64,000 nucleotides of DNA from a bacterium. GTDB taxonomy: Bacteria > Bacillota > Bacilli > Lactobacillales > Streptococcaceae. The stretch covers positions 62,001-126,000 of the forward strand of contig CAJNDF010000004.1 of assembly GCA_905221455.1 (NCBI GenBank), given 5' to 3'. Positions 57,675 to 64,000 of this stretch are shown here, piece after piece. The position numbers and the translations under genes are program-made. Each line of letters opens with the position of its first letter. The stretch's first letter is position 1. The notes beneath the pieces were generated by a model. It saw only the letters and a program-made list of their open reading frames with translations, had not been told where the DNA came from and searched no databases.

Positions 57675-58490
57675 TTATTTCCAATTTAAAATAGCTTTCA
57701 AGCCATAGTGGTCACTGACTTGTGGACTCTTGTTACCATCAAATACGACATGTAAATTTTCCACCGCTAACTCTTTGGTAGTAAAGACATAATCGATTCG
57801 AAGGGGTTCAGTGTTCCCTTTCCAGCCATCAATTTCTGGTGGAACGGTATAGCTACCGCTTTTCTCTTGAGCAACTTCAAAAGCGTCTTGTAAGCCTAAT
57901 GGACTAGCTAAAATAGCTTGGTAGCCTTCCTGACCTGCTGGATTGTTGAAATCTCCAGCTAGCAAAAGTGGCTTGTTCAATTCTTTCAAGACAGCCTCAA
58001 ATCGTGCCCATTCTTCTTGGAACCCTTTATTCCACCAAGAAAGGTGGACACTAGCAACTGCAAGCTCCTTACCATCGACTACAGTTTCAGCCAAGGCAAC
58101 GCGACGAGTATGATAGTCTGTTGGATCATCCACATCTGAAACCAAAATTTCTCTAGCTTCAATCGGTGTTTTAGACAAGATAGCCACACCTTCGTGGTAG
58201 CGATCATAACCGATATGGTTATAAGCCCAAGTCCAGTAGTAATTTTTCCCTTGCTCAGACAACTTTTCAACCAAGAGTCTAACATAGTGGTCTTGGTGAA
58301 TAGGCTCAGCTGCTGGCAAAGCTTGATAAAGATCATTAACCTCCACCTCTGGCGAAGTGATTTCCTGATTGATTTCTTGGAAACAAATCAAATCATAGTC
58401 CTTTTCAAGAATATCTTCAAGCAATAGATGGAATTTTTCCTCAGCTTCTTTTTCCATCCAGCTATGAGTATTGAGTGTTAAAAATTTCAT
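57675..58490 (-). CDS. Endonuclease/exonuclease/phosphatase fold protein, candidate maltose 6'-phosphate phosphatase
   Basis: A 271-residue EEP (DNase I-like) protein. FLTLNTHSWM, DLICFQEINQE (metal Glu), HEGVAILSK, VASVHLSWW, LLAGDFNNPAG and the closing VSDHYGL give the complete active site. It has no signal peptide. The gene lies 51 bases after a glucose/maltose-type PTS permease. In Enterococcus, the EEP protein MapP beside the maltose PTS removes phosphate from maltose 6'-phosphate, so that is the likely role here. A DNA endonuclease role is less likely from context. Confidence 0.85.
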   Translation of the reverse strand: MKFLTLNTHSWMEKEAEEKFHLLLEDILEKDYDLICFQEINQEITSPEVEVNDLYQALPAAEPIHQDHYVRLLVEKLSEQGKNYYWTWAYNHIGYDRYHEGVAILSKTPIEAREILVSDVDDPTDYHTRRVALAETVVDGKELAVASVHLSWWNKGFQEEWARFEAVLKELNKPLLLAGDFNNPAGQEGYQAILASPLGLQDAFEVAQEKSGSYTVPPEIDGWKGNTEPLRIDYVFTTKELAVENLHVVFDGNKSPQVSDHYGLKAILNWK

Positions 58491-58508
58491 GCTTTTCTCC
58501 CAAAATAA

Positions 58509-58534
58509 GAGGTTGGAATACAGCTTCCAACCTC
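58509..58534 (-). terminator. Hairpin between PTS gene and EEP phosphatase gene, partial terminator
   Basis: A perfect 10-bp stem GAGGTTGGAA/TTCCAACCTC with a six-base loop. The downstream T-tract is interrupted (TTATTTT), so some read-through into the phosphatase gene is expected. This would lower its expression relative to the permease. Confidence 0.75.
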
Positions 58535-58541
58535 AAGTATA

Positions 58542-60722
58542 TTACAATTCTACTTTAGCAACTGCTGTTTTAGCTGCAAGAGAACCTGTTTTTTCTAATT
58601 TAACTGATTTAATTGCATCACCATTTGTGAAGACAACTACTGTTGAAGTTTCACGTCCTGCTGCACGGATAGCATCCAAGTCAGCTGTGACAAGGAGATC
58701 TCCTGCTGCAACTTTTTGTCCTTCAGCAACATGAACTGTAAATGGTTTACCTTCAAGACTTACTGTGTCCAAACCAATGTGAACCAATACTTCAAGACCT
58801 GCTTCAGTCACAATACCAAGAGCATGTTTTGTTGGGAAGATGCTTGATACAGTACCTGAAACTGGAGATACAATGTTTCCATTTGCAGGTTCTACTGCAA
58901 ATCCATCACCCATCATTTTTTGAGCAAATACTGGATCTTTTACTTGTTCCAAAGCAACAACTTGACCGTCTGCTACTGAGTAAACTTCCTCAGTAAGACC
59001 TTTGAAGTGAACAGCGTTTTGTTGCGCTTCTGTCATTTGACTTGGAAGAGTTTCAGGAATGACTTCACCTGAATCAAGGATATCTTGGATATCAGATTTC
59101 AATACGTCAGCTTTTGGTCCGTAGATAGCTTGAACCCCTTGTCCTTTCATGACAAGACCCATAGCTCCTTCTGCTTTCCATTGCTCTGCATTTCCTACTT
59201 TATCTGCATCTTTAACAGTTACACGAAGACGAGTCATACATGCGTCAACATCAACGATGTTTGCACGTCCACCAAGAAGGTTAATAATGTTTACAGCTTG
59301 AGAACCAGCTGCAACTTTCACTTCACTGCTAGCTTCTTCTGAACCTTCAGCAGTTTCGTAGTTTCCGTTACGCCCTGGAGTTGCGTAGTTGAATTTTTGA
59401 ATCATGAAGTTTGCAATAAAGTACATGATTACGGCAAAGAGAACAGTTACCCAAACGAAGTTAACGATATCCATACCGATACCAGCACTGATTGCAATAG
59501 GTGTACGAGTTAAGAACTCGATTGAACCGAATGAGTGCATACGTAGGTTTACAACGTCAGCCATAGCGAAGGCAGCACCTTGAACAAGTGAGTAAACAAG
59601 ATACATAGGTGTTGCGATGAACATGAACATGTATTCGATTGGTTCAGTAACCCCTGTCAAGAATGTTGCAAGAGCTGTCGCAATCATCATACCTTTGTAT
59701 TTGTGTTTTTTGTCAGCATCAACATTACGGTAGATAGCGACGATCACACCCATCAAGATACCGAATGAACCAATCATTTGTCCAACTTTGAAACGAGCTG
59801 GATGTACTGTATCTAACAAGTGTTGGTATTGAGTTGCATCAGTACCTTTAAGGTTTACAAGGTCTGTTACCCATGCAAGCCATAGTGGGTCTTGACCAAA
59901 TACTTGAGTACCTTTAGCTGCACCAGTTAAAATGTCATAAGTACCACCAAGAGCTGTGTAGTTCATTGGGATAGTCAACATATGGTGAAGACCAAATGGC
60001 AAGAGCAAACGTTCCAAAGTACCATACAAGAATGGTGCAAGGATTGGTGCAGTTTCTTGTGAGTTGGCAATCCAGATACCAAAGCTATTGATACCTGTTT
60101 GAACTACTGGCCAGAAGGCAGCAAGTAGAATTGCAGCGATTGCTGAACGAAGAATAACTACAAATGGTACGAAACGTTTCCCGTTGAAGAATGAAAGTGC
60201 ATCAGGAAGTTTACGGAAGTTGTAGTATTTGTTGTAAGCAGTTGCCCCTACAAAACCTGAGATGATCCCTACGAATACACCCATGTTCAAGGCTGGAGCT
60301 TCAAGAACACTGATAAAGTAATCAGCAACTTTGATTGAACCACCAAAGAGAGTAGTTACCATAGCATCTGGATTTTTCAACATATCGCCTGATACACCAA
60401 AGATTGTACCAGTGATACGGTTAATCAAGATGAAGGCAAGACCAGCAGCGAAAGCACCACCAGCACGTTCTTTAGCCCAGCTTCCTCCAATGGCTAGGGC
60501 AAACAAAATGTGAAGGTTACCGATAACCCCCCAACCGATTTGCTCAAGAATTCCACCTGTGATTACAAGTGGTGCAAAGGTTGGGTTAATCATCACGATA
60601 GACTTACCGATTGAAATCATCAAACCAGCAGCCGGCATAACCGCGATAACCACCATCAAAGCCTTACCGAATTTTTGCCAAAATTCGAAAGACAAGACAT
60701 TTTTGAATGTATCTTTCATCAT
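58542..60722 (-). CDS. PTS glucose/maltose-type transporter EIICBA
   Basis: A 726-residue PTS permease. EIIC (about 1-445, ten or so helices) includes LLPFGLHHMLTIPMNY and GVTEPIEYMFMF. EIIB (about 473-555) has phospho-Cys495 in VDACMTRLRV. EIIA of the Crr type (about 580-726) has His633 and phospho-His648 in VLVHIGLDTV. It is annotated as PtsG in many streptococci, whereas characterised S. pyogenes and S. mutans relatives take up maltose (MalT). The LacI-type operator and the phosphatase gene nearby favour maltose. RNA start and GGAGAT lead the ATG. Confidence 0.93.
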   Translation of the reverse strand: MMKDTFKNVLSFEFWQKFGKALMVVIAVMPAAGLMISIGKSIVMINPTFAPLVITGGILEQIGWGVIGNLHILFALAIGGSWAKERAGGAFAAGLAFILINRITGTIFGVSGDMLKNPDAMVTTLFGGSIKVADYFISVLEAPALNMGVFVGIISGFVGATAYNKYYNFRKLPDALSFFNGKRFVPFVVILRSAIAAILLAAFWPVVQTGINSFGIWIANSQETAPILAPFLYGTLERLLLPFGLHHMLTIPMNYTALGGTYDILTGAAKGTQVFGQDPLWLAWVTDLVNLKGTDATQYQHLLDTVHPARFKVGQMIGSFGILMGVIVAIYRNVDADKKHKYKGMMIATALATFLTGVTEPIEYMFMFIATPMYLVYSLVQGAAFAMADVVNLRMHSFGSIEFLTRTPIAISAGIGMDIVNFVWVTVLFAVIMYFIANFMIQKFNYATPGRNGNYETAEGSEEASSEVKVAAGSQAVNIINLLGGRANIVDVDACMTRLRVTVKDADKVGNAEQWKAEGAMGLVMKGQGVQAIYGPKADVLKSDIQDILDSGEVIPETLPSQMTEAQQNAVHFKGLTEEVYSVADGQVVALEQVKDPVFAQKMMGDGFAVEPANGNIVSPVSGTVSSIFPTKHALGIVTEAGLEVLVHIGLDTVSLEGKPFTVHVAEGQKVAAGDLLVTADLDAIRAAGRETSTVVVFTNGDAIKSVKLEKTGSLAAKTAVAKVEL

Positions 60723-60747
60723 TCAAATCTCCTTTATTTTTATTTAG

Positions 60748-60772
60748 GCAAACGTTTTACGAAAACGTTTGC
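60748..60772. promoter_or_regulatory. Palindromic MalR/LacI-type operator of the PTS gene
   Basis: A perfect inverted repeat: arms GCAAACGTTTT (60748-60758) and AAAACGTTTGC (60762-60772) around a three-base centre. The AAACGTTT core matches the operators of streptococcal MalR and other LacI-family regulators. It begins about eight bases after the likely transcription start, where it would block elongation or initiation. Confidence 0.75.
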
Positions 60773-60787
60773 ACCTTCTATGATTTA

Positions 60788-60815
60788 ATTATACCACTTT
60801 AATTTTTTTTGTAAA
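60788..60815 (-). promoter_or_regulatory. Promoter of the PTS gene
   Basis: Minus-strand TTTACA (60810-60815), 16-base spacer, perfect TATAAT (60788-60793). The -35 is inside an imperfect palindrome TTGTAAAAGCCTTTACAA (60809-60826), which lacks the central CG of a cre site. Confidence 0.7.
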
Positions 60816-60860
60816 GGCTTTTACAAAAAAAATTACACTTTTTTCTAAAATTCTTGTAGT

Positions 60861-60884
60861 AAAAAAGGAGATATTAAAATCTCC
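60861..60884 (-). terminator. Terminator of ftsX
   Basis: Minus-strand GGAGAT/ATCTCC with a six-base loop followed by TTTTTT, about 22 bases after the ftsX stop. Confidence 0.88.
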
Positions 60885-60906
60885 TCAAATATACATCTAT
60901 TCAAAT

Positions 60907-61833
60907 TTAAATTTTTAAGAATCGACGCATTGAAATTCCTGATCCCAGTGAACCGATGAAAATCCCAATCACAAATAATAGGGCAATCATCAGAGGAGTA
61001 AATACCTCTGGCGCAATCATAGAAAGATTTTGACCTACCAATGACTTATTGACAGATTGGTAAACCATTCGATAAACAATAAAGACCAACACTGATGGCG
61101 CAGTTGCTCCAAGTAAACCAATGAAGGCACCTTCAAGTAAGAAAGGTCCACGGATATAACTGTTCTTAGCACCAACCAAGCGCATGATTTGAATTTCACG
61201 ACTGCGGGAAATAATGGTGATACGAATGGTATTTGAAATCAAGAAAACTGCAATGAAAATCAAAAGTCCTGCAATAACTAATCCCCAAACACGGATAAAT
61301 GATGCTAGTTGGAATAGGCGTTCTGTATTGGCACCACCATCCTGAACCTCAGACACACCTTCAATTTTTTTAGCATCTTCAGCCACAGTTTTTACATCAC
61401 TTGGCGCTTTGGTATCAACGATATAGGCATCATAGAGGGGGTTGGCATCTCCTTCGAAGATTTTCCAGTTGTCACCCATTGTCTCGGTTAATTTTTCATA
61501 TTGTTCCTCTTTACTTGAAAAGGTAACACTTTTAACAGTAGACATCCCCTTCAAGGCATTGTATACCTTATGGTAGTCATTATTTGTAACAGTTTGACCT
61601 TCTTTTTCAATAGTCTCACTATTATCAGCTACATCCTTACGAATATAAACCATCACCCGAACATTATTTTCAATATCTGTAGCTAGTTTCGCTGTATTGA
61701 AAATAACAGAAGCAAATATGGCAACCAAGGTCAAAGTAATCATGACTGAGCTGACAGCAGCCACTGTCATCCAACCATTTCGTTTCAAACTTTTTAGTGA
61801 TTCAAATAAATGGCGAAAAAATCTACTAATCAT
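60907..61833 (-). CDS. ftsX: Cell division protein FtsX
   Basis: A 308-residue membrane protein starting MISRFFRHLFESLKSLKRNG; this start overlaps the ftsE end by eight bases and matches the pneumococcal N-terminus I recall. An in-frame ATG three codons earlier (61842) is also possible. There are four membrane helices, with a large outer loop (about 48-175) between the first two and the permease-like C-terminal core (REIQIMRLVGAKNSYIRGPFLLEG). With FtsE it activates the wall hydrolase PcsB at the septum; the genes are essential in pneumococcus. Confidence 0.96.
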   Translation of the reverse strand: MISRFFRHLFESLKSLKRNGWMTVAAVSSVMITLTLVAIFASVIFNTAKLATDIENNVRVMVYIRKDVADNSETIEKEGQTVTNNDYHKVYNALKGMSTVKSVTFSSKEEQYEKLTETMGDNWKIFEGDANPLYDAYIVDTKAPSDVKTVAEDAKKIEGVSEVQDGGANTERLFQLASFIRVWGLVIAGLLIFIAVFLISNTIRITIISRSREIQIMRLVGAKNSYIRGPFLLEGAFIGLLGATAPSVLVFIVYRMVYQSVNKSLVGQNLSMIAPEVFTPLMIALLFVIGIFIGSLGSGISMRRFLKI

Positions 61834-62518
61834 CGTATCCATACTCTCCTTTTGATTCGTCACGAACGACACGGCCATTTTCAATGGCAATGACACGGTG
61901 GCGCAAGGTATTTACAATCTGGCTATTATGAGTCGCCATTAAAATAGTTGTCCCTTGTAGGTTAATCCGTTCCAAGAGATTCATAATTTCCCATGAATTA
62001 TCTGGGTCCAAGTTTCCTGTTGGTTCATCGGCTATCAATACTTTGGGATTGTTTACAATAGCACGCGCAATCGCAATCCGCTGTTGCTCTCCACCTGAGA
62101 GCTCATTTGGGAAAGAACGAACCTTATGCTTCAATCCAACCAAATCCAAAACTTCCATCACACGTTTTTTGATATTACGGCGATTTTCTCCGATTACTTC
62201 CATAGCGTAAGCAATATTTTCATAGACCGTTTTCTTTGGCAAGAGTTTATAGTCTTGGAAGACAACCCCAACACTACGACGTAGAAGCGGGACATCTTTC
62301 TTTTTAATCTTAACCAGATTAAAACCAGCAACTGATAGACTTCCTTTATCGATTTTTACTTCACGATATAGAGAACGAATAAAGGTTGACTTCCCTGCTC
62401 CTGAAGGTCCTACGATGTAAGCAAATTCCCCTGGTTGAACACTGACCGAAACACCGCGTAGAGCAGTCGTTCCGTTGTCGTATTTTTTGACGACATCTCT
62501 CATTTCAATGATTGACAT
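61826..62518 (-). CDS. ftsE: Cell division ATP-binding protein FtsE
   Basis: A 230-residue ABC ATPase. Walker A is GPSGAGKSTFIR (about 37-48), the Q-loop VFQDYKLL, the signature LSGGEQQRIAIARAIV, Walker B VLIADEPTGNLDPD and switch His in MATHNSQ. It drives conformational change in FtsX rather than transport. It is 17 bases after prfB and overlaps ftsX, the conserved prfB-ftsE-ftsX order. Confidence 0.97.
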   Translation of the reverse strand: MSIIEMRDVVKKYDNGTTALRGVSVSVQPGEFAYIVGPSGAGKSTFIRSLYREVKIDKGSLSVAGFNLVKIKKKDVPLLRRSVGVVFQDYKLLPKKTVYENIAYAMEVIGENRRNIKKRVMEVLDLVGLKHKVRSFPNELSGGEQQRIAIARAIVNNPKVLIADEPTGNLDPDNSWEIMNLLERINLQGTTILMATHNSQIVNTLRHRVIAIENGRVVRDESKGEYGYDD

Positions 62519-62535
62519 GTGACTTCCTTTCTATC

Positions 62536-63631
62536 TTAGCTGATTCGCCACTTGAGATAGGCATCGATAAAACCATCTAGGTCCCCATCCATAACCTTAT
62601 CTACCTGAGCAACCTCAAAGCTAGTTCGGTGATCTTTTACCATAGTATAAGGTGTGAAAACATAAGAACGGATTTGGCTTCCCCATGTGATTTCCTTTTT
62701 CTCACCTTTGAGGGAATCAACTTCCGCAGCTTTCTTTTCTTGCTCCATTTGATAGAGCTTAGCCTGCAACATCTTCATGGCACGATCTCTATTTCCATAC
62801 TGGGTACGATCCACTGTTGATTGGACAACAATTCCAGTTGGAATGTGGGTCAAACGCACACCTGTTGAAACCTTATTGACGTTTTGTCCACCGGCACCAC
62901 CTGAACGGAAGGTATCCATCTTGATATCATCTTCCCGGATTTCCACTTCAATGGTATCATCCAACTCCGGCATCACTTCTACAGATGTGAAAGAGGTATG
63001 GCGACGTTTGGCAGAGTCAAATGGCGAGATACGGACCAAACGGTGAACTCCCATTTCCGACTTGAGAAGGCCATAGGCATTAGGCCCTTCAAATGATAAG
63101 GTTACTGACTTGATACCAGCCTCATCACCTGCTTGATAATCCAATACTTCCACTTTAAAGCCTTTAGCATTACCATAACGAGTGTACATACGAAGTAACA
63201 TATCTCCCCAGTCCTGAGCCTCTGTACCACCAGAACCTGGATGGATTTCCAAGATGGCATTATTATGGTCATAAGGTTCTGACAAGAGAAGGGTCATCTC
63301 GTAACTGGTCATCATCTTATCAAGTTCTGACAACTGTTCAACCAATTCTTCATGCACCGACTCATCTTCAGCTAAAAAGTCTAATAAAATTTCGACTTCA
63401 TCCTGCAACTCTTCCATTTTGTGGAAGGTATTGTAGGTGTTTTTTAATTCATTTAATTCTTGCGACGTTTTTTGGGCCGCGATATTATCGTTCCAAAAAT
63501 CAGGTTCTGTCATCTTGTTTTCCAAGATGGCAATCTCTTCCTCTAAGCCTTCGAGGTCAAAGAGACCCCCTGAAAGAAGCTAATTTTTCACGATTTGCAT
63601 CAATTTTCTGACGAATTTCTGAAATGTCCAT
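62536..63631 (-). CDS. prfB: Peptide chain release factor 2, with programmed +1 frameshift
   Basis: A 364-residue RF2 read in two frames. The first 24 codons run from ATG 63631 ([16 protein letters not shown]) to CTT, followed by in-frame TGA at 63557-63559. The shift site is AGGGGGTCTCTTTGAC: an internal Shine-Dalgarno-like AGGGGG, slippery CTT, stop TGA and C. Ribosomes move +1 and continue with DLEGLEEE. The catalytic GGQ is in [12 protein letters not shown], and SPF in [11 protein letters not shown] reads UGA/UAA. Low RF2 increases shifting, so the gene regulates itself. Length is normal only if the frameshift is used. Confidence 0.97.
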
Positions 63632-63713
63632 AAATACTCCTTTTTTACATCATTTCATTATAGCATATTTTATCATTTCTTTCCATCTTTTGCTCTAATC
63701 CCTTATTACACGT

Positions 63714-63734
63714 AAAAAGAAGCCTTTCGGCTTC
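63714..63734 (-). terminator. Terminator of the ACT-domain protein gene
   Basis: Minus-strand GAAGCC-GAAA-GGCTTC, a GNRA tetraloop hairpin, followed by TTTTTA, five bases after the stop codon. Confidence 0.92.
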
Positions 63735-63739
63735 CCTTC

Positions 63740-64000
63740 TTACAAGACTTTTGCTGAAGTACGAGTGATTTCTTCTACTTGAATATTCTCTGATTCAAAT
63801 TTTTCTTTCAAGGCTGGTAAATCAATTGATCCATCGATTTGAACTTCGATAATCACCTTACCATCTTTACGCGGAATATTGACTGTATGCGAGATATTCA
63901 AATTTTCTTCTACAATCAAAGAAACAATTTTTCCAAGAACACCAACTTCATTTTCCGTAACAAAGCGTACACGAATCCCTTCTTCGCCATAACCTGCAAT
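63740..64000 (-). CDS. C-terminal part of an ACT-domain protein (probably CBS-ACT, AcuB-like)
   Basis: Eighty-six codons plus stop, open to the window edge. The fragment IRVRFVTENEVGVLGKIVSLIVEE followed by NLNISHTVNIPRKDGKVIIEV has the beta-alpha-beta pattern of an ACT ligand-binding domain. In pneumococcus, as I recall, the gene before prfB encodes a CBS-pair protein of the AcuB type with such a tail, so that is the best guess. The N-terminal CBS domains are outside the window, and the call depends on that recollection. Confidence 0.7.
   Translation of the reverse strand: MAGYGEEGIRVRFVTENEVGVLGKIVSLIVEENLNISHTVNIPRKDGKVIIEVQIDGSIDLPALKEKFESENIQVEEITRTSAKVL

Noticed and set aside
60809..60826. 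Palindrome TTGTAAAAGCCTTTACAA considered as a cre site
   Set aside because: The essential central CG of cre is absent (AGCC instead), so CcpA binding is doubtful although the palindrome itself is real.
63526..63631. Frameshift error or pseudogene at the start of prfB
   Set aside because: The site has all elements of the conserved programmed +1 shift, so the two-frame layout is functional.

Overview
The window is a stretch of low-GC Firmicute chromosome, most likely from a Streptococcus of the mitis group (S. mitis, S. oralis or S. infantis, close to S. pneumoniae). The evidence is a streptococcal atp operon with the c-subunit gene first, a tmRNA tag reading AKNNTSYALAA, BOX-type repeats in five intergenic gaps, a YSIRK/LPXTG surface protein, CppA, and a PgdA whose length and active-site numbering match the pneumococcal enzyme. 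No phage, IS transposase or CRISPR array is visible, so the window is mostly core genome. Accessory signals are the giant surface protein, the BOX repeats, a nonsense-broken GDSL hydrolase, and repeat-rich gaps beside ssrA and between glyQ and glyS.

Layout. 1-4090: F-type ATP synthase operon on the minus strand (c-a-b-delta-alpha-gamma; gamma is cut by the window edge). 4392-5678: U32-family protein. 6118-11931: 1937-residue wall-anchored protein. 12474-14036: guaA, with a GntR regulator diverging from it and BOX elements on both sides. 15229-17791: DMT permease, serine hydrolase and cppA. 17917-24208: aquaglyceroporin, a three-gene ATP-grasp/esterase cassette, and thiI with its cysteine desulfurase. 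24347-27130: small membrane protein and FtsK. 27219-30816: fruRKA with a FruR-like operator pair and a cre site. 30978-31618: tRNA-Ser(GGA) facing tmRNA. 31680-34485: broken GDSL gene, HAD phosphatase and CapA-like protein. 34660-36044: def and rlmB. 36083-40435: trxB, DUF4059, amino-acid ABC transporter, Spx-like protein, ogt and an acetyltransferase. 40570-41660: DUF1836 regulator with hemolysin III. 41681-44820: pdxT, pdxS and nox. 45127-47972: apbE with two flavodoxin-like reductases. 48088-52112: DUF896, glyS, glyQ and a GFA-type zinc protein behind a glycine T-box. 52382-58490: aldo/keto reductase, pgdA, metK (SMK-box leader), DEAD helicase and an EEP phosphatase. 58542-64000: glucose/maltose PTS, ftsX, ftsE, prfB (programmed frameshift) and the C-terminal end of an ACT-domain protein.

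The most interesting lead is the apbE cluster. ApbE attaches FMN covalently to Ser or Thr in a short D-x-x-S/T-G-A-T/S motif. The last gene of the cluster carries two perfect copies of that motif in a Gly-rich C-terminal tail, behind an FMN-reductase-like domain and a PAS-like domain. Neither ApbE nor the reductases has an export signal. This predicts a cytosolic multi-flavin redox protein with two covalent FMNs on a flexible tail. Other leads are the ATP-grasp plus two-esterase cassette, doublet repeats between the tRNA and tmRNA genes, a long nested inverted repeat around a BOX in the glyQ-glyS gap, a palindromic operator at the DUF1836 promoter, and a likely maltose PTS plus maltose-6'-phosphate phosphatase pair.

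Start codons were chosen from Shine-Dalgarno position and my memory of family N-termini. All functional names rest on motif reading, not on a database search.
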